Positions 16,676 through 25,428 of a stretch of DNA of 64,000 bases are shown here, piece after piece. Origin of the DNA: Ensifer sp. MPMI2T (lineage in GTDB: Bacteria > Pseudomonadota > Alphaproteobacteria > Rhizobiales > Rhizobiaceae). The translations under genes were made by a program, and so were the position numbers. The stretch lies in contig NZ_SRXN01000016.1 in NCBI RefSeq assembly GCF_004827385.1, forward strand, positions 102,535 through 166,534, given 5' to 3'. Every line of letters starts with the position of its first letter. Within the stretch, counting starts at the first letter, position 1. Under the pieces are notes generated by a model. That model searched no databases. It was not told the origin of the DNA and worked only from the letters and a program-made list of their open reading frames with translations.

Positions 16676-18301
16676 ATGAAGCATTCGCCAGGGGATACCC
16701 ACGTGCCGTTCGTGTTTGGAGACTACGTGCTCGATCCGGAGCGCCGGGAGCTTACGCTGCGTGCGGAAGTCGTGGCCGTCGGGCCGCAGGTCTTCGACCT
16801 GTTGCTGCATCTCGTCAGGAACCGCGACCGCGTCGTCAGCAAGGACGACCTGCTCGCTGCGGTGTGGGGCGGGCGGATCGTCTCGGAGTCGACCATCACC
16901 AGCCACATCAATGCGGTTCGCAAGGCCATCGGCGACAGCGGCGAGGAGCAGCGTCTCGTCCGCACCGTCGCGCGCAAGGGCTTCCGGTTCGTCGGCGAGC
17001 TCAGCGTCGACGAGATCGGGGAAGCGCGGCAACCCGACGGGCCAGGCGTCGTGGAATACGGCTCCGGCATGCAGAAGGAAGCGCCTCCGACTGCGCTCGT
17101 TCTCCCGGACAAGCCTTCCATTGCCGTCCTGCCGTTCCTCAACCTCAGCGGCGATCCGGAGCAGGAATATTTTGCCGACGGCGTGGTGGAGGACATCATC
17201 GCGGCCCTTTCGCGCATGCGCTGGCTGTTCGTCAGCGCGCGCAATTCGAGCTTCACCTACAAGGGGCGGGCGGTGGACGTGAAGGAAGTCGGCCGGGAGC
17301 TTGGCGTGCGCTACGTGCTGGAGGGCAGCCTGCGCAAGTCCGGCAACAAGGTGCGCATCACCGGGCAGCTTATCGACGCCACGACCGGGGCGAACCTCTG
17401 GGCGGAGCGCTTCGAGGGCACGCTCGACGACATCTTCGAGCTGCAGGACCAGATTGCCGAAAGTGTCGTCGGCGCGATCGCACCGCAGCTCGAGCGCGCG
17501 GAGATCGAACGCGCCAAGCGCAAGCCGACGGAAAGCCTCGACGCCTACGACTATTACCTGCGCGGCATGGCGAAGCTGCACAGCGGCACCCGCGAAGCGA
17601 TCGAGGCGGCGCTGCCCTTGTTCTACCGAGCGATCGAGCTCGACCCGGAATTTGCGTCGGCCTATGGCATGGCGGCGTGGTGCCATTTCTGGCGCAAGGT
17701 CAATGGCTGGATGACCGACCGTGCCCGCGAGATCGCCGAGGGTACGCGGCTGGCGCGCCTCGCGGTAGAACTCGGCCGCGACGATGCCGTGGCGCTGACG
17801 CGGGGAGGGCATGCGCTTGCCCATCTCGCCGGTGACCTCGACGGCGGCATCGCGCTTCTCGACAGGGCAAAGTTTCTCAATCCGAATCTCGCCCCGGCCT
17901 GGTTCCTCGGCGGCTTCCTGCGCGCCTTCCGCGGCGAAACGGAGAGCGCGATCGAACATTTCGCCCATGCCGTTCGCTTGAGTCCGCTGGACCCGGAGAT
18001 GTTTCGCATGCAGGCCGGAACGGCGCTGACGCATTTCTTCGCGGGACGCTTCGATTCCGCCTCGGCGTCGGCGGAGAAGGCGGTCGGGAACCTGCCCAGT
18101 TTCCTGATGGCGGTCGCCCTGGTGGCGGCAAGCCACGCGCTTGCCGGGCGCAGCGACGAAGCACGGCAGGCGATGCAGCGGCTGCGGGCGCTCGATTCAT
18201 CCCTGCGTGTCTCCAACCTCAGGGACTGGCTGCCGATCCATCGCCCGGAGGATCTCAAGCAGTTCGCCGATGGCCTGCGGCTGGCCGGACTGCCAGAGTG
18301 A
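16676..18301 (+). CDS. Winged-helix / TolB-like / TPR transcriptional regulator
   Basis: A 541-residue protein with the same order as the one at 10565: CadC/OmpR-type winged helix (about residues 12-105; ESTITSHINAVRKAIGD, VARKGFRFVGE), TolB-like domain (about 143-260; IAVLPFLNLSGDPEQEYFADG, YVLEGSLRKSGNKVRITGQL), then TPR repeats to the end. The start may be ATG 16676 or GTG 16703, which has AGGGGA upstream and begins nearer the domain. It is transcribed divergently from the NAD(P)-binding/cupin operon, the obvious candidate target. No transmembrane helix is visible, so the signal is likely cytoplasmic. Confidence 0.88.
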   Translation: MKHSPGDTHVPFVFGDYVLDPERRELTLRAEVVAVGPQVFDLLLHLVRNRDRVVSKDDLLAAVWGGRIVSESTITSHINAVRKAIGDSGEEQRLVRTVARKGFRFVGELSVDEIGEARQPDGPGVVEYGSGMQKEAPPTALVLPDKPSIAVLPFLNLSGDPEQEYFADGVVEDIIAALSRMRWLFVSARNSSFTYKGRAVDVKEVGRELGVRYVLEGSLRKSGNKVRITGQLIDATTGANLWAERFEGTLDDIFELQDQIAESVVGAIAPQLERAEIERAKRKPTESLDAYDYYLRGMAKLHSGTREAIEAALPLFYRAIELDPEFASAYGMAAWCHFWRKVNGWMTDRAREIAEGTRLARLAVELGRDDAVALTRGGHALAHLAGDLDGGIALLDRAKFLNPNLAPAWFLGGFLRAFRGETESAIEHFAHAVRLSPLDPEMFRMQAGTALTHFFAGRFDSASASAEKAVGNLPSFLMAVALVAASHALAGRSDEARQAMQRLRALDSSLRVSNLRDWLPIHRPEDLKQFADGLRLAGLPE

Positions 18302-18335
18302 CGGCGGGATATGGTTTGACCGCGTAGATTACGCT

Positions 18336-18436
18336 TACAGCGCCGCGCGTCTTATCAGACGCGCAAAGGACGCTGTAGCACTTTGAATTGCTGCATGTTT
18401 TTATCCTTAAATCGACTACGATTTAAGGAAACATGC
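18336..18436 (-). repeat. RIME-type mosaic repeat, full copy, reverse orientation
   Basis: Reads from TACAGCGCCGCGCGTCTTA through the linker CACTTTGAATTGCTGC to CTTAAATCGACTACGATTTA and ends GGAAACATGC. It occupies the 5' part of the 377-base gap 18302-18678. The remaining 240 bases have no gene or motif I can support apart from the DoxX ribosome site. Confidence 0.88.
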
Positions 18437-18678
18437 GGTAGGCGAGCCACGCCAGCGGCTGCCCAAGCTGGGGCGTTCCCAGCAGGACGTCCGGAACAGG
18501 CCCGCCGAGCGGCAGGTCCGGGCGCTGCGCGGACGTCACGCGACTGTGAACCGGGGCATGCTTGGATTTGCGCCTCTCGCTCCGCATCATAGTCTTCCCG
18601 CAGTGGCGCTCGGCGTGTGGAATCACCGACGATCCAACTGGATCGGGACCTCCGGTTGGTCATTAGGGAGGCGATGTG

Positions 18679-19086
18679 ATGAATTTCGACAGGATTTCAG
18701 CGTGGGCGCCACAATGGTTAAGCGTCGTGAGGATCATGACGGCGCTACTGTTCCTGGAGCACGGCACCCAGAAGCTTTTCAATTTCCCGCCGGCCCCGGA
18801 GCCGATGCAGCTATCGGGTCTTTTATTGGCTCAGGGCCTCATCGAGGTGATCGGCGGCATCTTGCTGGCGATCGGGCTCTTCACCCGGCCCGTCGCGTTC
18901 ATTCTGTCCGGCGATATGGCAGTCGCCTATTTCATGGCCCATGCACCGCAGAATTTCTATCCAGTGATTAACGAGGGCGATGCGGCGATCCTCTACTGCT
19001 TCATCTTCCTCTACTTCTTCTTCGCGGGCGGCGGGCCATGGAGCGTGGACGCCGCTCGAGGCGGCAGCGGCCTCACGACACCCTGA
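18679..19086 (+). CDS. DoxX-family membrane protein
   Basis: A 135-residue inner-membrane protein with about four hydrophobic helices and the DoxX signature region (MTALLFLEHGTQKLF, GGILLAIGLFTRPVAFIL). ATG 18679 has GGGAGG 7 bases upstream; the in-frame GTG at 18676 is ignored. DoxX proteins are linked to thiosulfate or quinone redox and to sulfur stress, but most paralogues have no assigned role. It stands alone between a repeat and an A/T-rich regulatory region. Confidence 0.87.
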   Translation: MNFDRISAWAPQWLSVVRIMTALLFLEHGTQKLFNFPPAPEPMQLSGLLLAQGLIEVIGGILLAIGLFTRPVAFILSGDMAVAYFMAHAPQNFYPVINEGDAAILYCFIFLYFFFAGGGPWSVDAARGGSGLTTP

Positions 19087-19290
19087 GTGGCGCCTGCTGA
19101 TAGCGCGGCCAAGCTGTGCCACCAGCCGGCACAAATGGCAAAGTTCCACCCAAAAGCGGAAGCCGGTGTCGGGTACTAAGCGTCAGATTTTCACCGCTAT
19201 GCCGCTCAATCTATTTATACTGAGCGGACGCTAATATGATTTTCAAAATAAATTGCCTGAAATAGCGAAGTAATATCAAGTTGCGTGGCT

Positions 19291-19308
19291 ATGTTAACAT
19301 GTATACAT
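19291..19308. promoter_or_regulatory. Tandem 10-bp palindromes before the RTX gene
   Basis: Two perfect decamer palindromes, ATGTTAACAT (19291-19300) and ATGTATACAT (19299-19308), overlap by two bases and are 8 bases apart, inside an unusually A/T-rich stretch (about 19230-19350). They lie about 75 bases before the RTX start. They are likely operator half-sites or a dyad for a dimeric regulator; the factor is unknown. Confidence 0.4.
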
Positions 19309-19381
19309 TTGCGTAGATGTCGGATTGTATTTGCGCTGGCGAATTATATTTAAAGCGCGAGCAGCGTTTGGAGATAGCGAC

Positions 19382-21436
19382 ATGGCCAAGATCGAAGGCT
19401 CCTATTTAGATGACGTGTTGCAGGGTACCGATGAAACTGACTACATCTGGGGTCTACCTGGTTGGGACAACATCGATGCGGGCGGCGGTGACGATTTCGT
19501 CGATGGCGGTGATGGTCACGATGTCCTGACAAGTTCGAGCGGCTATGACCGTCTCGATGCAGGCGCGGGCGACGATCAGATCGTCCTTATCGGCACCGGT
19601 GGCGCCGTGACCGGAGGCGTTGGCTATGACGGGTTGATCATCGATCTCTCCATGACTTCCGACCGGCTGGAGTTCAACGGCGAGAGCGGTCACGGCATCA
19701 TCGGATATCGCAGCGCGAACGAACGGCACATCTTCTTCCACGATACAGAGTGGCTGAGGCTCACGGCTGGAAGCGGCAACGACCGCATCAAGGGAACGGC
19801 GGGCAACGACACCATCTCGACCGGCGCCGGCGACGATGTCGTCGAAGGGGGCGCCGGGTACGATATCATCACCAATACGGGCGGCCACGACCGCCTCGAC
19901 GGCGGCGAGGGAAACGACCGTTTCGTCCTCGTCGACACGGGCAGCACCGTCTTCGGCGGCAGCGGCGACGATAGGCTGACGATCGATCTCTCCGCGACTT
20001 CAGACCAGGTGGTGTTCAACGGCGAAAACGGTCACGGCATCCTCGGATATCAGACGATCGACGAGCGGCATCTTTTCTTTCGGTACCACGATATCGAGCA
20101 GATCGTGGTGACGACGGGAACCGGAAACGATCGTATCCAGGGGAGCATCCTTCGAGACGTCATCCAGACGCAAGCCGGAAACGACTTCGTCGATGCGGGG
20201 GCGGGGGACGACACGATCGTCGACGGGCGCGGCGCAAACCGGCTTTTCGGCGGTGCAGGCAACGACGGCATTACGACGACGCTCTATTCCGCCGAGGTCG
20301 ATGGTGGGCTTGGCGAGGACTGGATGCGGATCGAGGAAAGGGTGCGCTTGAGCGACGCCACCATCGACTTCAGCATTGGCCGGGCATCCACGGGCACGGT
20401 CTTCCGCGGCATCGAGAGCGCCAGCGTCGCGCTCGGCAGCGGCAATGACACGGTGATCGGCGGTAATCTCACCTATGTGGTGGTCTATGCCGGCGCCGGC
20501 GATGACCGCGTCGAAGGCAGTGCCGGCGGTGACACGCTCAATGGTGAAGGCGGCAACGACCGCATCGACGGTGGCAGCGGAAACGACACGATATCGACTG
20601 GCGTCGGCGACGACGTCGCCTTCGGCGGCGATGGCAGGGACTCGCTCGCCAACAATGGTGGCAGAGACATCCTCGATGGCGGGGCCGGCGACGACTGGAT
20701 TCGGGCCGCCACTCCCGGTGGCGGCAGTCTCGGCGATGGATCGGTCATGCTCGGGGGAACCGGCAACGACTGGTTCTTCGCCTATTTCAAGGGAGACGTC
20801 GATGGCGGCGAAGGGCATGACCAGCTCGAATTGAATCTTGGCGCCCTGCCGGATGCGACCGATTTCGACGCGATGCGCGGGGCCACTCAGACCGGATTGA
20901 CCTTTGCCAATATCGAGGGTTTCAGGGTCTCGACCGGGGTCAAGAACGACGTGTTGCGGGGTGGGAACGGCGACGACGCCTTCCATGCGATGAGCGGCAA
21001 CGATCTTCTTGAAGGTCGGGGCGGAAACGATGAGCTGCGGGGCTACTCGGACAACGACCGGCTCTACGGCGGCGACGGCGAGGATTTTCTCGATGGCGGG
21101 CTGCAGGATGACTTGTTGAGCGGCGGAAACGGGGCGGACACATTGGTTGGCGGCCGCGGCGCGGACACGTTTCTCTGGTCGACTGAAAGCCCTGATCAAC
21201 TGAGCATCGACCGCATCCACGACTTCGACACCTGGGGCGGCGACGTGATCGCATTCTCTGACATCGCTCAGCAAAATACCGGCATCCGCACTTACGCCGA
21301 TTTCCTCGCAGCCTCGACCGACACGGCCTCCGGCGTTTACGTCGCCTTCAACGGCTCCGATACCCACGGGATCCTGATCGAAGGCGTTTCCCTTCGGGCT
21401 CTCACGGCAAACGACGTGATGTTCGGCATCGTCTAG
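19382..21436 (+). CDS. RTX (hemolysin-type) calcium-binding secreted protein
   Basis: A 684-residue acidic protein made almost wholly of RTX nonapeptides (GGxGxDxux), in blocks near residues 10-70, 125-185, 255-300, 360-450 and 520-590. The blocks are separated by beta-rich segments that recur as internal duplicates: SMTSDRLEFNGESGHGIIGY is echoed by SATSDQVVFNGENGHGILGY. The C-terminal 90 residues (GADTFLWSTES, then DRIHDFDTWGGDVIAFSDI) match the serralysin/RTX C-terminal module used for type I secretion. No signal peptide, as expected for that route. ATG 19382 has GGAG upstream; the TTG-started longer frame is rejected. No enzymatic domain is visible, so a structural, adhesive or calcium-binding surface role is likely. 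No T1SS genes are nearby. Confidence 0.9.
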   Translation: MAKIEGSYLDDVLQGTDETDYIWGLPGWDNIDAGGGDDFVDGGDGHDVLTSSSGYDRLDAGAGDDQIVLIGTGGAVTGGVGYDGLIIDLSMTSDRLEFNGESGHGIIGYRSANERHIFFHDTEWLRLTAGSGNDRIKGTAGNDTISTGAGDDVVEGGAGYDIITNTGGHDRLDGGEGNDRFVLVDTGSTVFGGSGDDRLTIDLSATSDQVVFNGENGHGILGYQTIDERHLFFRYHDIEQIVVTTGTGNDRIQGSILRDVIQTQAGNDFVDAGAGDDTIVDGRGANRLFGGAGNDGITTTLYSAEVDGGLGEDWMRIEERVRLSDATIDFSIGRASTGTVFRGIESASVALGSGNDTVIGGNLTYVVVYAGAGDDRVEGSAGGDTLNGEGGNDRIDGGSGNDTISTGVGDDVAFGGDGRDSLANNGGRDILDGGAGDDWIRAATPGGGSLGDGSVMLGGTGNDWFFAYFKGDVDGGEGHDQLELNLGALPDATDFDAMRGATQTGLTFANIEGFRVSTGVKNDVLRGGNGDDAFHAMSGNDLLEGRGGNDELRGYSDNDRLYGGDGEDFLDGGLQDDLLSGGNGADTLVGGRGADTFLWSTESPDQLSIDRIHDFDTWGGDVIAFSDIAQQNTGIRTYADFLAASTDTASGVYVAFNGSDTHGILIEGVSLRALTANDVMFGIV

Positions 21437-21484
21437 GGCTGGATCCGATCAGGTTGCAATGGCGAAGATCAGAGCCGGCAAATA

Positions 21485-21512
21485 CCCCCTCTGCCCGGCA
21501 CGGCAGAGGGGG
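21485..21512 (+). terminator. Strong hairpin after the RTX gene
   Basis: A perfect 11-bp stem (CCCCCTCTGCC with GGCAGAGGGGG) and a 6-base loop begins 49 bases after the RTX stop. It lacks a U-run, so it may work as a Rho-assisted or 3'-protecting hairpin. Confidence 0.6.
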
Positions 21513-21596
21513 TGCAGCCCCCGGGACGGCTCGGAGAGGCTGCGACGCGCGAACCCCAGCGGTTTCCAAAACGATCCAATCAGATCGGGTGTCACT

Positions 21597-21687
21597 CTAA
21601 TCGTAGCCGATTAAAGGACAAGAACATGCAGCAATTCAAAGTGCTACAGCGTCCTTTGCGCGTCTGAAAAGACTCGCGGCGCTGTAG
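21597..21687 (+). repeat. RIME-type mosaic repeat
   Basis: CTAATCGTAGCCGATTAAAG, then ACATGCAGCAATTCAAAGTG, then TACAGCGTCCTTTGCGCGTC, ending GCGGCGCTGTAG. The outer left arm is shortened. It lies between the RTX terminator hairpin and the YkvA gene. Confidence 0.85.
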
Positions 21688-21721
21688 TGCGGCGCCGGCG
21701 GGAATCTTGTATCTAAGGAAC

Positions 21722-22102
21722 ATGCAGTGGCTGGACCGGGCAAAGACATGGGCAAAAGGCATCAAGCGGGACGTCGTCGTCCTGTGGCTGGCGGCGCGTG
21801 ACCGGCGCGTTCCCTGGTATGCGAAGCTCGCCGCCGGGGCGGTCGCGGCCTATGCCCTGTCGCCGATCGATCTGATACCCGACTTCGTTCCGGTCCTTGG
21901 ATATCTCGATGACCTCGTCATCGTCCCGATCGGCATCATCGCCGCGCTCAAACTGATTCCAACGGACGTTCTGACGGACTTGCGCATCGAAGCGACGAAG
22001 CGCACTGAGCGCCCGGTCAGCCGGGGCGGGCGGATCGCGATCATTTCGATATGGGTGCTGCTCTCGGCTCTCATCGTCTGGATGGTGATGGGCGAGATCT
22101 GA
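21722..22102 (+). CDS. YkvA-family (DUF1232) membrane protein
   Basis: A 126-residue protein with the DUF1232 core AAYALSPIDLIPDFVPVLGY and LDDLVIVPIGI (residues about 40-75) and a C-terminal transmembrane helix (IISIWVLLSALIVWMVMG). ATG 21722 follows AAGGA; the earlier in-frame TTG is not used. The family is widespread and unassigned. Its stop codon abuts that of the convergent vWA gene with no gap. Confidence 0.87.
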   Translation: MQWLDRAKTWAKGIKRDVVVLWLAARDRRVPWYAKLAAGAVAAYALSPIDLIPDFVPVLGYLDDLVIVPIGIIAALKLIPTDVLTDLRIEATKRTERPVSRGGRIAIISIWVLLSALIVWMVMGEI

Positions 22103-22912
22103 CTATCGGTTCAATTCCGGAAACACCCGTTCGATGAAGTTCGGATTGAGCTCCTCGCCGATCAGGCAATTGACCGGGGGTGTGGCGGCGGCCGGTCGGG
22201 GAGCCCATTGAGGCGCGCGGCCGCTCACCTCCAGGAGCAGCTTCTGGCGAACGGCGATCGCAAAGTCCTCCGCCTCGTGCACCGGGATCATGAAGGAGCC
22301 GGGGCCGCCGATGACGCATTCCGAATAATACTGGTCGAGCGGAATGCCCGAATTGGAGGGCCTGATGAGGATCGCCAATCCATTGATGACGATCCCGCGC
22401 TCCAGGGCGGCCGCACGCGCGGGGGCGACCGGCGGGCCGATGTTGTTGTGCCCGTCGCCGGAAAGGTCAATGACACGGCGCGCCCCGGAGTAGGCGTTCG
22501 ACTCGATCAGGTCGGTCCCGAAGAGGATCGCGTTGGAGATGGAGGTGCCGCGCCGCGTGCCGACCGGGCGGGCCTCGAGCCGGGCGGCGAAGGCTTCGAC
22601 ATCCTCGGCGTCGTCGATGACCTGCCAGGTGAGCACCGATGCTTCGTTCACCAGCCCCGCCCATTCAAAATAGCTGATGGCAATGCGCCCAAGGTAACCG
22701 CCCTTGATGGCGTTGATGAAATCCCGGTCTCTCAATGCCCCCAGGTAGCCAAGGCGCTGCACACGCGCCTCCTCCATGTCCATCGAGCCCGACATGTCGA
22801 CCGCCAGCACCAGTTCCAGGTCGACATCCGAAGGCGCCGCATCCGGAGGTGCGGCGGCCGCCTGCATCGCGATACCGGTGAGAAACAGGATCAACGCCAA
22901 TACGCGCAACAT
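22103..22912 (-). CDS. Exported DUF1194 (von Willebrand A-type) protein
   Basis: A 269-residue secreted protein. Signal peptide LRVLALILFLTGIAMQAAAA, then a vWA fold with the metal-ion-dependent adhesion motif DMSGSMD (DxSxS) and later T in TSISNAI and D in DLSGDGHNN. The segment YYSECVIGGPGSF is typical of rhizobial DUF1194 proteins. ATG 22912 has GAGGGGG upstream. It probably mediates metal-dependent protein binding in the periplasm; no partner ATPase is adjacent. Confidence 0.85.
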   Translation of the reverse strand: MLRVLALILFLTGIAMQAAAAPPDAAPSDVDLELVLAVDMSGSMDMEEARVQRLGYLGALRDRDFINAIKGGYLGRIAISYFEWAGLVNEASVLTWQVIDDAEDVEAFAARLEARPVGTRRGTSISNAILFGTDLIESNAYSGARRVIDLSGDGHNNIGPPVAPARAAALERGIVINGLAILIRPSNSGIPLDQYYSECVIGGPGSFMIPVHEAEDFAIAVRQKLLLEVSGRAPQWAPRPAAATPPVNCLIGEELNPNFIERVFPELNR

Positions 22913-23060
22913 CGCATCAGCCCCCTCATTATGTTTTCGCAAGAGGGTACCACAGGATCACCGGGTCGCGTTAGCCGCCGCATGCACGGAACCACATGCG
23001 GTGCCGCTCGGGCACGCCGGCAAACACACCAGCTCAGCGGCCGAAGCTATCGTGCTGCGC

Positions 23061-23091
23061 CTAGAGCGCGGCGCGTTTATCAGACGCGCTT
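23061..23091 (-). repeat. RIME fragment (part of the right palindrome)
   Basis: CTAGAGCGCGGCGCGTTTAT followed by CAGACGCGCT is one end of the RIME right palindrome in reverse orientation. It overlaps the stop codon of the hydrolase-OsmC gene, whose TAA is formed at the fragment's end. Confidence 0.6.
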
Positions 23092-24319
23092 ATGATTTCA
23101 CGACGGTCTTTATCTTCGCCACGGCTTCGAGTGTGCGATGGACCGGGCATTTGCCGGCAATTTCGACGATCTTGCCGCGAAGCTCCTCCGAGACCTCACC
23201 TTCGATGGAAATGACGCGCTCGAAATGGTCGATCCTGGCGCTGCCGCTGCGTTCCGACTCGGTGCATTCCTCGCAGTCCTTCGCGTGGATCTTGGCATGC
23301 GAGACGTCGACGCCGATGCGGCCGAGCTGGAGCCTCTTGTGCTCGGCATAGAGGCGCAACGTCATCGAGGTGCAGGCGCCAAGCGCGATTGACAGGAAAT
23401 CATAGGGCGAGGGGCCGGAATCGAGACCGCCCACGGTTTCGGGTTCGTCGGCGAAAAGCCGATGGCCGCCGGCCTGAACCGCGTTCTGAAACTTGCCTTC
23501 GCCCGTCTCCATCACGCGGACATGTTCGATTGGCTCAGTGCCCTGCGGCGTGTCGGCGGCGAGATAGCGCGTCAGCCATCCCGAAATGATCCGGCCGGCG
23601 AAGGCTGCGTCTTCAGAGTCGGTGAGCAGGTGATCGGCCTTGTCCAGCGAAACGAAGCTCTTCGGATGTTTGGCCGCGAGGAAGATTTCGGTGGCGTTCT
23701 CGATCCCGACTGTCTGGTCCAGCGGCGCGTGAAGGACGAGGAGCGGCTTTTTCAGGCTCGCAACAGCATCCTTGATGCGGTGCGCACCCGTGTCCTCGAC
23801 AAATTGCTTCCTGATCCGGAACGTGCGCCCGGCGAGATCGACGTCGGCCTCACCGCTCTTCTCGATCTCCTCGAGGCTCGCGCCGAAGTTCTTCAACACA
23901 TGGCCGACATCGGCCGGCGCGCCGATGGTGGCCACGGCGCGCACTTCGGGAATGTTCCCGGCGACGGCAAGGACCGCTGCGCCGCCGAGCGAGTGGCCGA
24001 TCAGCAACGACGGTGCCTCATAGTGCTGGCGCAGATAGTCGGCGGCCGAAATCAGGTCGGCGACGTTGGAGGAGAAGTTTGTCGAGGCGAATTCGCCCTC
24101 GCTCGATCCAAGTCCCGTGAAATCGAAACGCAGGACGGCGATGCCTTCACGCGCAAGCTCGGCGGCAACGCGGCGCGCCGAGGCGAGGTCCTTGGAACAG
24201 GTGAAGCAATGGGCAAAAATTGCGTGGGCACGCAATGGCCCGTTGGGCAGATCGAGGCGGGCGGCGAGGATCGCGCCGGAATGACCGGGAAACTGGAGCC
24301 GCTGCGTGTTGAAGGCCAT
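23090..24319 (-). CDS. Bifunctional alpha/beta hydrolase - OsmC fusion protein
   Basis: A 409-residue fusion. Residues about 1-250 are an alpha/beta hydrolase with nucleophile elbow GHSLGG, Asp in HAPLDQTV and His in DKADHLL. Residues about 270-405 are an OsmC/Ohr domain with the two peroxidatic-type cysteines in GACTSMTLR and GKCPVHRTL. OsmC proteins reduce organic hydroperoxides with lipoyl or thiol donors; the hydrolase could release an acyl or peroxide substrate. Start ATG 24319 has AAGGAG. An extra CEECTE motif lies between the two OsmC cysteines. The fusion is known in several bacteria; its physiological substrate is not known to me. Confidence 0.88.
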   Translation of the reverse strand: MAFNTQRLQFPGHSGAILAARLDLPNGPLRAHAIFAHCFTCSKDLASARRVAAELAREGIAVLRFDFTGLGSSEGEFASTNFSSNVADLISAADYLRQHYEAPSLLIGHSLGGAAVLAVAGNIPEVRAVATIGAPADVGHVLKNFGASLEEIEKSGEADVDLAGRTFRIRKQFVEDTGAHRIKDAVASLKKPLLVLHAPLDQTVGIENATEIFLAAKHPKSFVSLDKADHLLTDSEDAAFAGRIISGWLTRYLAADTPQGTEPIEHVRVMETGEGKFQNAVQAGGHRLFADEPETVGGLDSGPSPYDFLSIALGACTSMTLRLYAEHKRLQLGRIGVDVSHAKIHAKDCEECTESERSGSARIDHFERVISIEGEVSEELRGKIVEIAGKCPVHRTLEAVAKIKTVVKS

Positions 24320-24601
24320 GGTGACGCTCCTTTGCTGTAAGGCAATGGGCATTCTACATCTGCAACGGCAAGTGACTACCTACACTCAGGACTCATTGAT
24401 CAGAGCGACGCAGGTTGCCGAGGAATGGATGTAAACGCGTTGGGCGCATCGCTTTACAATGCGTCGCCAGTTCCTTGCAGATCGTGCCAAAAAAGTCCGG
24501 AATTAGGTAGCAAATGCCGCCGGGTCGCGGGCCTATCTTTAACTGCAACCCTGCGCCAGCAGCCTGACAGTCGAGCAGGGACGCGGGACGCGTCCAGCCG
24601 A

Positions 24602-25330
24602 TTACCACGCGCAAAGCGACCGCGACGTCGGCGTCAGGCGTGCCACCTCAATCCTCCGCCAGCACTGGCCGTCGATTCTCGGATAGACCTCGTCAGTCCA
24701 AATGACGTTACGACGCAAGCGTTCCTGATAGCGCGCTGCACTTTCCTCGTTTTTGTGGCATTCGAACCAAACAAGCACCGTCTCTCCCTCGCGAACCGGG
24801 AGTCTCGGAAAGCCGTTGACGCTTCGCTCGGCGACAAGTACCGCATCGATGCGTGCTTCGGTTTCCTGCATGACAGGAAGTGCTTTGTCGTTGAAGTACC
24901 TGGCAAAGTCCTCTTCTGTTCCGGGTGCCAGCGAGCAGGTATTTACGACAACAAGGCCTGTCGCTTGGGGCCGCTCGACCTCCTGGCTCCTTTGCAGATT
25001 GCGCGCGAACGGTTGCACGCTGCCCGCCGACTTCAGAAGCAATACGTTGTCCGAATTCCGCATCGTCTCGTTGGCGGTCGGTCCATATTCTTTCCAGACC
25101 GGGCTTGAATAAAAGGATTCTAGCGCTTTGGTTCGGGCTTCCATATCCCTGAAGGAGCGAACCCAAACAAAGGCATCAGGATCGTCGAGGTCGCGAAACT
25201 CACCTTCGATGCGCATACCCAGTGCTTCCTGAGTTTCTACGAACTCCCTGTCAAACAGGCTTATCAATGCCTCTCTGCCGTTTTCGAGAAGCCGATAGCG
25301 ACGGAGTTCAAACACGGTGTGGGGGTTCAT
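24602..25330 (-). CDS. NIPSNAP-family protein
   Basis: A 242-residue protein with two ferredoxin-like alpha/beta-barrel halves. The first has the NIPSNAP start FELRRYRLLENG and FVWVRSFRDMEAR ... FYSSPVWKEYGP; the second starts LVVVNTCSLAPGTEEDFARY. These folds often act as monooxygenase-like or binding proteins; no function is assigned here. ATG 25330 follows AGGAG. It is divergent from a TetR gene, and two matching operator palindromes lie within its own leader. Confidence 0.8.
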   Translation of the reverse strand: MNPHTVFELRRYRLLENGREALISLFDREFVETQEALGMRIEGEFRDLDDPDAFVWVRSFRDMEARTKALESFYSSPVWKEYGPTANETMRNSDNVLLLKSAGSVQPFARNLQRSQEVERPQATGLVVVNTCSLAPGTEEDFARYFNDKALPVMQETEARIDAVLVAERSVNGFPRLPVREGETVLVWFECHKNEESAARYQERLRRNVIWTDEVYPRIDGQCWRRIEVARLTPTSRSLCAW

Positions 25331-25340
25331 TGTTTCTCCT

Positions 25341-25386
25341 AACAGGTCGATCATCCTGTTTTGGAGAACAGGACAATTGACCTGTT
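25341..25386. promoter_or_regulatory. Twin operator AACAGG-N8-CCTGTT between NIPSNAP gene and tetR
   Basis: Two copies of the same dyad occur at 25341-25360 and 25367-25386: AACAGG, eight bases, CCTGTT. Their centres are 26 bases apart. The second overlaps a plausible -35 (TTGACC 25377-25382), which is followed 16 bases later by TATTCT (25399-25404) for the rightward tetR gene. This geometry indicates autorepression by the TetR protein and control of the divergent NIPSNAP gene. Confidence 0.75.
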
Positions 25387-25428
25387 CTGTCAAGATGATA
25401 TTCTCGATGGAAATCGCCGGCGGACTTC

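Noticed and set aside
20000..21367. A 455-codon open frame on the minus strand under the RTX gene
   Set aside because: A mirror of the RTX repeats (Val/Ala-rich), with no start signal; the + strand carries the nonapeptides.
19382..21436. Regular 27-base periodicity resembling a repeat array or CRISPR
   Set aside because: The period is the coding repeat of RTX nonapeptides; there are no unique spacers.
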